This document shows, piece by piece, positions 18,570 through 28,300 of a DNA stretch of 64,000 nucleotides (position 1 is its first letter; each line of letters opens with the position of its first letter). A program made the position numbers and the translations under genes. The notes beneath the pieces are model-generated. The model searched no databases. It saw only the letters and a program-made list of their open reading frames with translations, and had not been told where the DNA came from. The DNA is from Elusimicrobiota bacterium (lineage in GTDB: Bacteria; Elusimicrobiota; Elusimicrobia; FEN-1173): assembly GCA_016706425.1 (NCBI GenBank), contig JADJJR010000001.1, positions 1,426,001 through 1,490,000 on the forward strand. Reading direction: 5' to 3'.

Positions 18570-19423
18570 CAGTGGGTTCTCCGGGCGCGGGCGCGGAAGA
18601 ACCGCAGGAAAGCCGGGGTGTAGGGAAGATCGGTCCGCGTGAAGACGGCGTCCACTTGGGCGGATTTCAGCAACCGCTCCAGGGCGGAATCGTCCCAACC
18701 CGTCGTCGAGAAACCGGGTTCCAACACCGCGGAATTCCCCGTTTCATTGTCCTCCACCAAAAGGCGAAGTCCTTTCGGGGGATTCCTTTCCCAGGGGTCG
18801 CGGATGGGGACGGCGACCAAGTCGTGTTTGCGTTGGGCGATGCGCAGCGAGCGCTCAAACCCGGCGTCGATGAAATCGGACAACAGAAAAACCACCGCCC
18901 GCCGCCGCTGGACACGATTGAGGAAGTCGAGCGCCGCGCCCAGGGAGGTCCCGGGACGCTGGGGGTCGTGGGCCAAAACGTCCCGGATCAAACGGAGCGT
19001 GTGCCCGCGGGTTTTCCGGGGGGGGATGTATTTTTCCACCCGGTCGGAAAAAAGGATCAAGCCCGTCTTGTCGTTGTTGGCCAGGGCCGAAAAAGCCAAA
19101 ACGGCCGTCATTTCGGCCGCCCGCTCGGATTTCCACTGTTCCCGCGTGCCGAATTTTTGCGACCCGCTCACGTCCACCAGGAACAACACCGTGAGCTCCC
19201 GTTCTTCGACGTATTTTTTGACGAAGGGGTGCCCGGCCCGGGCCGTGACGTTCCAGTCGATGGAGCGGATGTCGTCGCCGGGGAGATACTCGCGGACTTC
19301 GGCGAATTCCATGCCGCGGCCCTTGAACGTGCTGGAATACTGCCCGCCGAAGGTTTCGTTCACGAGCCGGCGGGCGGTGATTTCGAGGGAGCGGACTTTT
19401 TTAAGGACGTCGGCGGTGTTCAA
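18569..19423 (-). CDS. DUF58 domain-containing VWA-like protein
   Basis: 284 residues with the DUF58 hallmark FKGRGMEFAEVREYLPGDDIRSIDWNVTARAGHPFVKKYVEERELTVLFLVDVSGSQKFG, whose DVSGS is a VWA MIDAS motif. The TTG start at 19423 is supported by a GGAGGGG site. DUF58 proteins are standard partners of MoxR ATPases, here directly upstream. It probably links the MoxR chaperone to the membrane VWA proteins (inference). Confidence 0.9.
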   Translation of the reverse strand: MNTADVLKKVRSLEITARRLVNETFGGQYSSTFKGRGMEFAEVREYLPGDDIRSIDWNVTARAGHPFVKKYVEERELTVLFLVDVSGSQKFGTREQWKSERAAEMTAVLAFSALANNDKTGLILFSDRVEKYIPPRKTRGHTLRLIRDVLAHDPQRPGTSLGAALDFLNRVQRRRAVVFLLSDFIDAGFERSLRIAQRKHDLVAVPIRDPWERNPPKGLRLLVEDNETGNSAVLEPGFSTTGWDDSALERLLKSAQVDAVFTRTDLPYTPAFLRFFRARARRTH

Positions 19424-19440
19424 GCGACTCGCCCCTCCGT

Positions 19441-20430
19441 TTAAGGGACTTCGATCTCGTTGAAGATCCTTTGCACGACGTCGTCGGCGGTCTTTTCCTC
19501 GGCTTCGGCCTCGTAGGTCAGGACGATCCGGTGGCGGAGCACGTCGGGACCGATGGACTTGATGTCCTCCGGGGTGACGTAACCGCGGCCGCGCAGGAAA
19601 GCGAAAGCCTGCGCCGCCTTGTGGAGGGCGAGGGTCGCCCGGGGCGACGCGCCGAACCGGATCAGGTTTTTTAGGGACGCCAAGGGCCCGCCCGCGGGCG
19701 CGCGCGTGGCGGTCACGATGTCCAAAATGTAATTCTTCACTTTTTCATCGACGTAAATATCGTCGACCACGCGCCGCGCCCGGGCGATTTGGTCCAGGCT
19801 GATGATGCGCCGCACCGTGGGTGGCGCGGGCTGGTTCATGCGTTCCATGACCGCCTTTTCCTCTTCGCGGGAAGGATAGGTCACTTTGATTTTGAGCATA
19901 AAGCGGTCGACCTGCGCCTCCGGGAGGGGGTAGGTGCCTTCCTGCTCGATGGGGTTTTGGGTGGCCAAAACCAGGAAAGGCTCCGGCAAGGGATAGGTGG
20001 CCTCTCCGATGGTGACCTGCCGTTCCTGCATGGCTTCGAGGAGGGCGCTCTGCACCTTGGCCGGCGCCCGGTTGATTTCGTCGGCGAGAAGAAGGTTCGT
20101 GAACACCGGGCCCTTTTTAACGCTGAACTGCCCGTCCTTGGGGCTGTAGATCAAGGTGCCGATGACGTCCGCCGGCAACAGGTCCGGGGTGAACTGAATG
20201 CGTTGGAAACGCGCCTCGATCGCCGCCGCCAAAGTGCGCACGGCCAGGGTCTTCGCCAATCCGGGCACGCCCTCCAGCAGGATGTGCCCATGCCCCAACA
20301 AACCCACGAGCAGACGTTCCAACAGGCCGCGCTGGCCAACGATGACGCGTCCCAGTTCGGCCAACACTTCCTCCACAAACACGCTTTCCTGTTTGACTTG
20401 GTCGCTGATGGCCCGGATATCGGTGCTCAT
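19441..20430 (-). CDS. moxR: MoxR family AAA+ ATPase
   Basis: 329 residues. Walker A is GVPGLAKT, Walker B is LLLADEINRAPAKVQSALLEAMQE, sensor 1 is VLATQNPIEQEGTYPLPEAQVDRFML, and a C-terminal lid is visible (ASPRATLALHKAAQAFAFLRGRGYVTPEDI). A GGAGG site precedes ATG 20430. First gene of the MoxR-DUF58-BatX-A-BC-D-E order; it also lies just downstream of the menaquinone genes on the same strand with only 37 nt between them, so read-through is possible. Confidence 0.95.
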   Translation of the reverse strand: MSTDIRAISDQVKQESVFVEEVLAELGRVIVGQRGLLERLLVGLLGHGHILLEGVPGLAKTLAVRTLAAAIEARFQRIQFTPDLLPADVIGTLIYSPKDGQFSVKKGPVFTNLLLADEINRAPAKVQSALLEAMQERQVTIGEATYPLPEPFLVLATQNPIEQEGTYPLPEAQVDRFMLKIKVTYPSREEEKAVMERMNQPAPPTVRRIISLDQIARARRVVDDIYVDEKVKNYILDIVTATRAPAGGPLASLKNLIRFGASPRATLALHKAAQAFAFLRGRGYVTPEDIKSIGPDVLRHRIVLTYEAEAEEKTADDVVQRIFNEIEVP

Positions 20431-20467
20431 GGGGTCCTCCTCGTTCGGGTGATGGAAAAAGTACGCC

Positions 20468-20788
20468 TCAAGAATTCAAAAGTTCGGGGGGGACCGCTCG
20501 GGCAAGGATTTGGGGGGCGTCGTCCAGGGAAACCCCGTGGAACCAAACCGGTTTTTGACCGCGAGGAACGACCACCACGTTGGGGCCCTCTTCGCAGCGG
20601 TCGACGCAGCCGGATTTGGACACCCGCACCCGGGTCTCCCACCCCCGCGCTTTGACCGCGGCCTTCAACCCTTCCAGAAGGGCCATACCCTCACGTCCCG
20701 CGTTGGCGCAGGCGACGCGCTCGCCCGGGGCGCGTTGGTGCGCGCAGACAAAAACCACCGTGTCGAACGGGAGGGTGTCCTCGATCAC
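20468..20788 (-). CDS. (2Fe-2S) ferredoxin, thioredoxin-like fold
   Basis: 106 residues with four cysteines spaced as in the Shethna/thioredoxin-like [2Fe-2S] ferredoxins: FVCAHQRAPGERVACANAG and then KSGCVDRCEEGPNVVVVP. It starts at a GTG inside the mqnC stop (GTGA), so it is translationally coupled to the menaquinone pathway. A role as electron donor for the radical SAM enzymes MqnC and MqnE is an attractive inference but not shown. Confidence 0.85.
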   Translation of the reverse strand: MIEDTLPFDTVVFVCAHQRAPGERVACANAGREGMALLEGLKAAVKARGWETRVRVSKSGCVDRCEEGPNVVVVPRGQKPVWFHGVSLDDAPQILARAVPPELLNS

Positions 20789-21867
20789 GCGGGCACGGTC
20801 TCGTAAAGGGTGGTCCGTTGGATGGGGGTGAAACCCGCCTCCCGGATCAGGGTTTTGACTTCTTCGACGCCCGCTTTGTTGATGAAGCCGGCCGCGGCGT
20901 GGACGTTTTCATCCAACAGGGTTCCGCCGAAATCGTCCGCCCCGAAGTGGAGGGAGGCCTGCCCCGCCTTTTTCCCTTCGGAAAACCAGGACGCCTGGAT
21001 GTGGTCGAAATTGTCCAAAAAGACCCGGGAAGCCGCCAACATCCGCAAATAGGTCACGGGGCCCCTGCGTTCGGGGTGCTTGCGTTCCAACACCGTGTGC
21101 TCGGGCTTAAAGCTCCAGGGGATGAACGCCGTGAACCCGCCGGTTTCGTCCTGCAGGGCGCGGATCCGCTCCCAGTGCTCCACGATGTCTTCCGGGGTTT
21201 CCACGTGGCCGTACATCATGGTGGCGGTGGACCGAAATCCGATCTTGTGCGCGGCCCGGTGCACCTCCAGCCATTTGTCGGGGCCGCCTTTTTTGTGGGC
21301 GAGCTTTTGACGCACCCGTTCCGTAAGGACCTCGGCGCCGCCGCCCGGGAGCGTGCGCTGGCCCGCGTCCCAAAGCGCGCGAAGGATGTCTTCGATGGGG
21401 CGGCTTTCGACCGCCGCCATGGTTTGGACCTCGGAGGCTGAAAAGAAATGCGGGGTGACGCCGGGGAACCGCCGTCGCGTTTCCCGAATCAACGACAGGT
21501 AATAATCGAACGGAAGCGCGCGGTTGTGCCCGCCCTGAAGGAGAACCGTGGTGGCCCCGCGGTCCGCGGCGGCGGCGATTTTCTCCATCACCTGGTCCAC
21601 CGTCAACACGTAGGCGTCGGGGTCCTTGGGCCGCCGGTAAAAGGCGCAAAAGAGGCAGTCGGTGTCGCAAATGTTCGTGTAATTGGGGTTGGTGTCGACG
21701 ATGAAACTGACTTCGTGGCCCGGGTTTTTTTGTTCACGGATCCGGTGGGCCAGCGCGGCCAGTTCCAGAAGAGGCGCGTTCTCGGAAAGCAGGAAGAGCC
21801 CCTCTTCGGTCGAAAACCGCCCGCCGTTTCGGGCTTTTTCCTCGAGATCTTCCCAACGCGGGGTCAC
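20785..21867 (-). CDS. mqnC: Cyclic dehypoxanthinyl futalosine synthase (radical SAM)
   Basis: 360 residues. The radical SAM cluster CDTDCLFC (CxxxCxxC) sits in YTNICDTDCLFCAFYRRP. The family motifs LLQGGHNRALPFDYYL, LPGGGAEVL and HFGADDFGGTLLDENV match MqnC. It acts in the futalosine menaquinone pathway, cyclising dehypoxanthinyl futalosine. The GTG start at 21867 overlaps the mqnA stop and gives the usual MqnC length; a much longer reading upstream was rejected. Confidence 0.93.
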   Translation of the reverse strand: MTPRWEDLEEKARNGGRFSTEEGLFLLSENAPLLELAALAHRIREQKNPGHEVSFIVDTNPNYTNICDTDCLFCAFYRRPKDPDAYVLTVDQVMEKIAAAADRGATTVLLQGGHNRALPFDYYLSLIRETRRRFPGVTPHFFSASEVQTMAAVESRPIEDILRALWDAGQRTLPGGGAEVLTERVRQKLAHKKGGPDKWLEVHRAAHKIGFRSTATMMYGHVETPEDIVEHWERIRALQDETGGFTAFIPWSFKPEHTVLERKHPERRGPVTYLRMLAASRVFLDNFDHIQASWFSEGKKAGQASLHFGADDFGGTLLDENVHAAAGFINKAGVEEVKTLIREAGFTPIQRTTLYETVPA

Positions 21868-22640
21868 CGCGCCACCTCCGAGGTCGACGCGCGCAGAAGC
21901 GTCCGGAACCGCTCTTCGGCGGCCGTCTCCTCGTCGGTCAAGCGGTAGGTCAAGCCGTCGAAATAGGCCGAGAGCTCCATCGACGACAGCCGCAGGCTCC
22001 GGGCCGATTGGCGGACCACGTTGGCCCGGTTGCGTTCGAAATGGTCCAAAGCGGACCCCAGGGCCTCGCCCAACTCCCGACGCCAAAAATCCGCCACCGT
22101 CCGGCGCACCCGCCAGCGGGCGAAAACAAAGGGTTGGCCTTGCCATCGGTTCCACTCGGCGGCCAGGTCGGTCTGGTGGGGGAATTCCGCCACCAAGCCC
22201 GGCGTGGGGGTGAGCGCCTGGTCGCCGATGAGCAACCGGGCTTCGTCGTCCTCGGCCAGTCCCTCGCGGAAGACGGGGCGTTGTCCGTCCCGGGTTTCCA
22301 GCAAAAGTCTCAACAACCGCACCGACGTCGCGCTTTGGTCCGTCAGCCCGATAACCGCCCCGCCCAATTGGGACCAGGGGCGTCGGGAAAAAAGGATCAC
22401 GCTGCGGACTTGCCGCCGCGCCGCGATCCCGTAGGGGAGCGGCTCAAACTCGTTATCCAATCGCCATCCGTCCACGGCGGAAAGGACCCCCGCGTCCACC
22501 CGGCCTTCCTCCGCCCACCGGGTCAAAAGGCGGGGGGAAGGGCAGGGCGTGATGTTCCAGCGGGAATCCAATCGAAAGGGCACCGTGTTGATGTAGGAAA
22601 GCTCGCCCACGCGGACGGGGTAGTTGATTCGGATTTTCAC
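21864..22640 (-). CDS. mqnA: Chorismate dehydratase, menaquinone biosynthesis
   Basis: 258 residues of the periplasmic-binding-protein-like MqnA fold: VGELSYINTVPFRL at the N terminus, DAGVLSAVDGWR, IGLTDQSATSVRLLRLLL and IGDQALTP. The enzyme dehydrates chorismate, the first committed step of the futalosine pathway. GTG start at 22640 overlaps the mqnE stop; the stop overlaps mqnC. Confidence 0.92.
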   Translation of the reverse strand: MKIRINYPVRVGELSYINTVPFRLDSRWNITPCPSPRLLTRWAEEGRVDAGVLSAVDGWRLDNEFEPLPYGIAARRQVRSVILFSRRPWSQLGGAVIGLTDQSATSVRLLRLLLETRDGQRPVFREGLAEDDEARLLIGDQALTPTPGLVAEFPHQTDLAAEWNRWQGQPFVFARWRVRRTVADFWRRELGEALGSALDHFERNRANVVRQSARSLRLSSMELSAYFDGLTYRLTDEETAAEERFRTLLRASTSEVAR

Positions 22641-23734
22641 GCCGGCACCGCCTCGGGCTCGCCGTAAACCTTCACCTCGTTGTAGAGGGCGTCGCGTTCG
22701 ACCGGGGTGCAGCCGGCTTCACGGATGAGCCGCACCAACCGGTCGCGGGCCATGCCCACGGGGGTGCCGGCCTGGGCCGCGTGCATGATGCGCTCCTCCA
22801 GGATGGTCCCGTCGATGTCGTCGGCGCCGAAGCGCAGGGCCATGGAGGTGGTCTCTTCGCCCACCGTCACCCAGTAGGATTTGATGTGGTCAAAATTGTC
22901 CAGCAGGAGGCGCGAGACGGCGATGGTCTTCAGGTCGTCCACGGCGGAGGTGGGCCGGTGCGTGATCCCCGTCTTGCCGGACTGGAACGCGAGGGGGATG
23001 AACGACATGAAGCCTTTGGTGTCGTCCTGCATGGCGCGCAGCTTCAGCATGTGGTCGAGCCGCTCGTCGATGGTTTCGATGTGGCCGTAAAGCATCGTGG
23101 CGTTGGACCGGAGGCCCAGCCCGTGCGCCGTGCGATGGACTTCCGACCATTTGGCCCAACCGATTTTGAAAGGAAAAAGCGCTTTGCGGACGCGCTCGCT
23201 GAACACCTCGGCGCCGCCGCCGGGCAGGGCCACCAGGCCCTCGGCCTGGAGACGCTCCAAAACCTGGCGGAGGGAAATTTTCTCGATGCGGGAAAAGTAG
23301 TCGATTTCCACCGCGGTGTAGGCCTTGATTTGGATGTGCGGATAGGCCCGGCGAACGACGCGCAAGACGTTGAGATAGTCGTCGAAGGACCATTTGCGGT
23401 AAAGACCGCCGACGATGTGGACCTCCCGCAATTCCGGGGACAGCCGGTCCAGGATCTCCTTGTCGGAGAGGACGTAGGCGTTGTCCCACCCTTCTTTGGA
23501 AGCGTAGTCGCAAAATTTGCAGCTCAGGAGGCAGATGTTGGTCGGGTTGATCTGCCGGTTGAACACGAAGGTGGCGCGGTCGCCGTGGCGCTGTCGGCGA
23601 ATTTGATCCGCCATCCATCCCACGCCCAAGAGATCGGGGCTGGCAAAAAGGGAAAGCCCGTCTTCATGCGTCAAACGTTGGCCCCCGCGTATTTTTTCCC
23701 AGAGGGGGGGCAGAATCGCGTCCTTGAAAATCAT
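22637..23734 (-). CDS. mqnE: Aminofutalosine synthase (radical SAM)
   Basis: 365 residues with the radical SAM motif CLLSCKFC in NPTNICLLSCKFCDYASKEG, plus MqnE features EVHIVGGLYRKWSFDDYLNVLR, YTAVEIDYFSRI and LRFGADDIDGTILEERIMHAAQ. It joins the chorismate-derived product to SAM-derived adenosine. First gene of mqnE-mqnA-mqnC-ferredoxin. A TATAAT box lies 9 nt before the ATG with no Shine-Dalgarno sequence, suggesting a leaderless mRNA. Confidence 0.93.
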   Translation of the reverse strand: MIFKDAILPPLWEKIRGGQRLTHEDGLSLFASPDLLGVGWMADQIRRQRHGDRATFVFNRQINPTNICLLSCKFCDYASKEGWDNAYVLSDKEILDRLSPELREVHIVGGLYRKWSFDDYLNVLRVVRRAYPHIQIKAYTAVEIDYFSRIEKISLRQVLERLQAEGLVALPGGGAEVFSERVRKALFPFKIGWAKWSEVHRTAHGLGLRSNATMLYGHIETIDERLDHMLKLRAMQDDTKGFMSFIPLAFQSGKTGITHRPTSAVDDLKTIAVSRLLLDNFDHIKSYWVTVGEETTSMALRFGADDIDGTILEERIMHAAQAGTPVGMARDRLVRLIREAGCTPVERDALYNEVKVYGEPEAVPA

Positions 23735-23743
23735 CTTGTAAGG

Positions 23744-23749
23744 ATTATA
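23744..23749 (-). promoter_or_regulatory. -10 box (TATAAT) of mqnE, probably leaderless
   Basis: A perfect TATAAT on the minus strand, 9 nt before ATG 23734. Transcription would begin at or within a few bases of the start codon. A weak -35 (TTTAAC) lies 17 nt further upstream. Confidence 0.55.
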
Positions 23750-23819
23750 CTTAAGTCGGAGTCGGGGTTAAACGTCGCGCAAGACGGCGGCCGCCAACCG
23801 TCCGCGGAGATTGGCCCCG

Positions 23820-25265
23820 ATGTTGCATAAATGGCGCATATGGGTTGGCGGGGGGCGGGCATGTTTCAACAGAGTTTCACCAGCGACAATCGAAAACGGA
23901 CCTTTTCCCGGGGGCGTCGAACCTCTTCCCAAGGGGGGGTTCACCTTGACGGAAGTGGTCATCGCCTCGGCCATGATGCTGGTGATCTTGCTGGCGATCG
24001 GAGCGGCGATGCGCGTCGCGCAGATGTCCTTGGTCAGAGGGCGCCAACACATGCGGGCCAGCCGATTGGCCCGGACGATTCAAACCCAACTCCAATCCAT
24101 GAACTTTTTTGACATCGTCGCCTGCGATTCGGCCCGGGAAGGGTACGGCCTTCGCGCCACCGGGGCGGGGGGGCTTCACGCCGCCGATTACCCTTTCACC
24201 AATTACCCGAGTTCCCGCACCCTTTTGAATATTCAGCAACAAGTGCGCGAGGCGGGCTTCCACCATTTCGATCTTCGGGTCTCTTATATCCGACGGGACC
24301 GCTCGGCGGTGCGGGCGGCCGGCGTCACGAGCAACGTCATCCCCTTCACGGACACCGTGGTCACCGTGGCGCCGCCGGCGTCCCTGGCGGCGTACACGAC
24401 CGGGGACGGGATCGACGATTACGACATCAACGTGCGCTACAGGGATTTCAACGGCGACGGGGACTACTACGACACTTTTTTCCGGGTTTCCACCAACACG
24501 CTCCAAGCCGTCGTTCCGGCCGGGGTGCCCATTCACGACGTTCCCCCCGGGTCCTCGTTCAGCATCGATCGGGCTTTTTATCAAATCAACAGCACCACCT
24601 TCTCCATCGGCACCAGCGTTTGGTGGGAATTCCGGGACAATTTCGGGACGGGCGAATACCGCAGCCGTTGGGACGCCAACGCCGACCACGCCTTCACCGC
24701 CGCCGACCCGGCCGCCGGCCCTTGGACGGCCATTCCCGTCGGCGGAGGCATCTTTTTCGTCGACCAAGCCAAGACCTATGTGTCGGGGACGGTCCGGGGG
24801 CGGATCACCATCGTTTGCACCAGTCCGAACACCGACCCGTTGACGGAAATCAACCGGGGGGTCATCGAAGTCATCGGGCCGCGTTTCGGTTACACGGTGG
24901 GGGATCTGGCCAACGCCAGCCAATCCATCTTCGCCCTTTCGAGCCGGGGGTATATCTTCACCCAAACCCAGCCGGGACCCATCGATTTGGTGGTGGACGG
25001 GGCGTTTTACGCCGAGGCCCCGTCCTTCACGACCCCGTGCGGGGCCGGATACGGCGTGTGGGCGCGACGCGTCCCGGCGGCGGGGGGTAACGCGGCCGAC
25101 CGGTTTGTGTTCAACGGGTCCTGGAACCGCATGGGCCTCTGCGAGGATCTTCCGGTCAGCAACCTCGCCCCCGTTTTTAATTTCGACCCCAACCTCCAAA
25201 TCTTTCCGTCTCCCGGCGTTCCCGAAAAAGCCGTGCTGGCCTCCTGGCGGCGCGTCGGTTCGTAG
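23820..25265 (+). CDS. Prepilin-like protein with large C-terminal domain
   Basis: 481 residues. A class III prepilin site follows an unusually long leader (40 residues): LPKGG|FTLTEVVIASAMMLVILLAIGAAMRV, Glu at +5. The body contains Asp-rich loops resembling calcium sites (YDINVRYRDFNGDGDYYD; RWDANADHAFTAAD) and ends DPNLQIFPSPGVP, similar in style to the surface protein at 8043-9419 (NADPNLLLYPPPYLP). ATG 23820 is preceded by GGAG at a 10-nt spacing. It is a standalone gene divergent from mqnE. Probably a minor pilin or pseudopilin. Confidence 0.75.
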   Translation: MLHKWRIWVGGGRACFNRVSPATIENGPFPGGVEPLPKGGFTLTEVVIASAMMLVILLAIGAAMRVAQMSLVRGRQHMRASRLARTIQTQLQSMNFFDIVACDSAREGYGLRATGAGGLHAADYPFTNYPSSRTLLNIQQQVREAGFHHFDLRVSYIRRDRSAVRAAGVTSNVIPFTDTVVTVAPPASLAAYTTGDGIDDYDINVRYRDFNGDGDYYDTFFRVSTNTLQAVVPAGVPIHDVPPGSSFSIDRAFYQINSTTFSIGTSVWWEFRDNFGTGEYRSRWDANADHAFTAADPAAGPWTAIPVGGGIFFVDQAKTYVSGTVRGRITIVCTSPNTDPLTEINRGVIEVIGPRFGYTVGDLANASQSIFALSSRGYIFTQTQPGPIDLVVDGAFYAEAPSFTTPCGAGYGVWARRVPAAGGNAADRFVFNGSWNRMGLCEDLPVSNLAPVFNFDPNLQIFPSPGVPEKAVLASWRRVGS

Positions 25266-25359
25266 CTCTTCCACCCCCCGCCGCGTCTGTTTCAATTAAT
25301 TTACAAATCCTTAAACCTTTTCTAATTTCGCTAAGCTATCCTACCCCCGCCCACAAATC

Positions 25360-25370
25360 GGGGGGGGGGG
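25360..25370 (+). repeat. Poly-G tract (11 G) in the leader of the giant gene
   Basis: Eleven consecutive G residues lie 6 nt before ATG 25377 and merge with the ribosome site (GGGGAAGACG). Tracts of this length are prone to slipped-strand length change and could alter translation or promoter spacing. A TATCCT box lies about 25 nt upstream of the tract. Confidence 0.6.
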
Positions 25371-25376
25371 AAGACG

Positions 25377-28300
25377 ATGATTCATTACCGCATCGGGCGG
25401 AAATTCTTGGCGGCATTGACCGCCTTGGTCATGACGTCGCAGTCGGCCTTGGCCGCCCAACGGGAACCGGAATTTTGGTCCGACCGACGCCGGTCCCACG
25501 CCCCCGCGGCTCGCCTCGCCCCGGTCGCCCCGTTGGCCCGCTTCGACGACTTGTCGTCGGCTCCGCTCCCCGCCCCTCGGACCTGGATCGACCGGTCGAG
25601 ATCCGACGCTGTCCGGAAAATATTGAAAATCCTCCCCGCGTCGGCCTCCGTGCGCCGCCTCAGCGCCCCCTCCCGGGATCAGGGCCGGGTGGTGATCCTT
25701 CTTCAGGACATTCACGACCACGCCGAGGCTCAAAAACACATCGGCGCGGTGTTGGCCGCTCTGGCGAAAGAGGGGGAAATCGGCGCCGTGGGCGTGGAAG
25801 GGGCTTTTCAACCCATCGAAACGGGCCGTTACCGGCAGTTCCCCCGGCGGGATCTCTTGGCGGCCGCGGCCGACGACCTCCTGGCGGCCGGCGAGATCGG
25901 CGGTCCCTTGCATCGGATGATGACCGATGGCGCATTGAAAGCCGTTCCCTTTTGGGGGATCGACGACCGGGAGTTGCACGGGCGAAACGCCGAGGGGTAC
26001 CGGGTCGCCCAAACCCGTCGGGCGGAGGCCCTCGCGGATTGGGAAACCAAAATCCGCGCGTGGCGCACGGAAAGCGCCGAAGTCGCCCCGGCTTTGCGGG
26101 GGTTTTGCGAACACCTGGCCGAATGGGACGCGGGGCGGCGACCGCTCGGCCGCCACATCGAAACCTTGGCCTCGGTGGTCGATCCCTCCCCCAACACCCG
26201 CCGGTATTTGGACGCCCTGCGGTTGGAACGCGCCCTGGATTTTCAACGGGCCGACGCGCAGCGCCGGCAATGGCTTGAAACATCGCTGGCGATAGCGTCG
26301 GTGTCCCAACGGCAGGCGTTGACCGACGCCGCGGCCGTTTTCCGCGCGGGGGGGGCTTCCCTCGATTTTTACGCGTTTATCGAAGACTGGGGCCGCCGCG
26401 TGGGCGCGCCTCCCCCGAACAATGAATTCCGGAAATACCTGACGTACGTGCGGGGGGCCGGCGAGGTGGACGCCGAGGCGCTGTTCGACGACCTTTCGCG
26501 GATGGAGGACGAGGCTCTCGACCGGTGGAAAGCGTCGGCCTGGGAAAAAGAATGGGCGCGGGGGGGTCGAACGTTGAGCGCCGCTCGAAAGCTGTTGGAA
26601 TTCGCCCTCACGCCCGACGAATGGAAACGGGTGAAAAGCGATCCCGCCCTGGCCGGACCGGATTTCAAGGCGTTTCGGGAATTTTACGCCGCGGCTGAAA
26701 AGCGGGACGGCGCCATGGCGAACAACCTGATCGCCCTCATGGACCAAAACGGGGTCAAAAACGCCCTCCTGGTCGCGGGCGGGTTTCACACACCGGGTCT
26801 TGAAAAACTCCTGACGGCGAACGGAACGCACGTCATCACCGCCGCGCCCCGGGTCACGCGCATCGATCCGGCCGCCGGCGCCCGCTATCTCACGGCCTTC
26901 GCCCGCGAGAAGACGCCCTTGGACCGACTCTTTGAAGGCCAGCGCCTGTTTCTGGCGCGGGAAATCAACCCGGCGCGGACCGCCTTCGACGTGGCCCTCC
27001 GGGTGGGGACGCTGCACGACAATCCCCGGGAAACCCTCGCCGCCTTGGCCCCCGAAGCAACGGCCGAGATCGACCGCGTGGACCGGGACAGGACCGAGGG
27101 GCGGCCTCGCCTCACGGTGTGGTTCAAGGAAGGCTTCGGCGCGCGGGTGGTTTATGACGCGCTGCAAAAGAAATTCGTCGCGACGACCCTTTCCCCCGGG
27201 AAACGCGGATTGGGGTCTTCTTGGAAGATCAAAGCGCGGGAGAAACTCTTCATCGCGACGGGCCTCGTCTTGGGGGCCGCCTACGGGCTCCCCGGCGTGG
27301 GCGCGGCCGCGCTCCTCACTTATTTTTCGCCGGAGCGCCCCTTCGGGCCCCCCGCGGTCGCGCGGCGGACGACGGACGCGTTTCTTCCCTCGGCACCCCG
27401 CTTTGAAACCCCGCCCCAGACGACCCGGCCCCACGCGCCCGACCACGTCGGGGGAGCCGAGGCGCTTGAGGATTTCAAATCGCGCGTGCGCGAATTTTAT
27501 GACCTCTTTGAAACCGAGGTGGTGAACAAGTTCGCCGGGAAAACCATCCACGACGTCGACGTGCCCAACGCGTTTTACAATCAACGCGCGGCGTTCCTCG
27601 ACTATTTCAACGAACGCATCAAAGAATTGCCGGGGCTTGGCGAGGCGTTGAACGCCGAGGCCGAAGCGGGCCTTGCGGACAGCGTGACGCTGCGGGACCG
27701 ACTCATCACCATGCTCGGTTATCTGCAGGTGTTCGCCCGCGACGCGGAAGGGCGCGAACATTCACCCACGGCGGGTGTCCTTTTCAATATCAGCCGGGCA
27801 CTTTTCGGTAAGTTTCATTTTCCAGAACATGAAACGAGCAGTCTCGATCAACTGATCAATGCCCTCACGCTGCGAAGGCCGATCGTGATGGTGCTCACCG
27901 ACGTGGCGCTCGACACCGACACCATGATCAGCACCGCCATGGAGGTCCGGCGACGCCGCCTGTTGAATCCGCACGCCGTCTTCGTTCCCGTGATCAACGG
28001 CGATTTTATCCCCGCCGAGGCGCGTCATTTGTTGGGCAACGCCCTGGCCGACGATTTCCTGTTTCTCAAAGACGTGCGCGCCCTCGGCGTGGGTCCCGCC
28101 AGCGCGTCGGTCTTATTGATGGACCACAACGAAAACCACACCGACTACCCCGTCTACGGCGTGGTGGACCACCACGTCCTTTGCCCGCTGTGCGCCGCGT
28201 TGAACCGAAAAGGCCGGTCGATCGGCGCCATCCCGCAAACGCCCTCCACCGCCAGCCTGGTGACCTTGGCCTATTGGGGCATGGGGGTGCGCCTGCCGCG

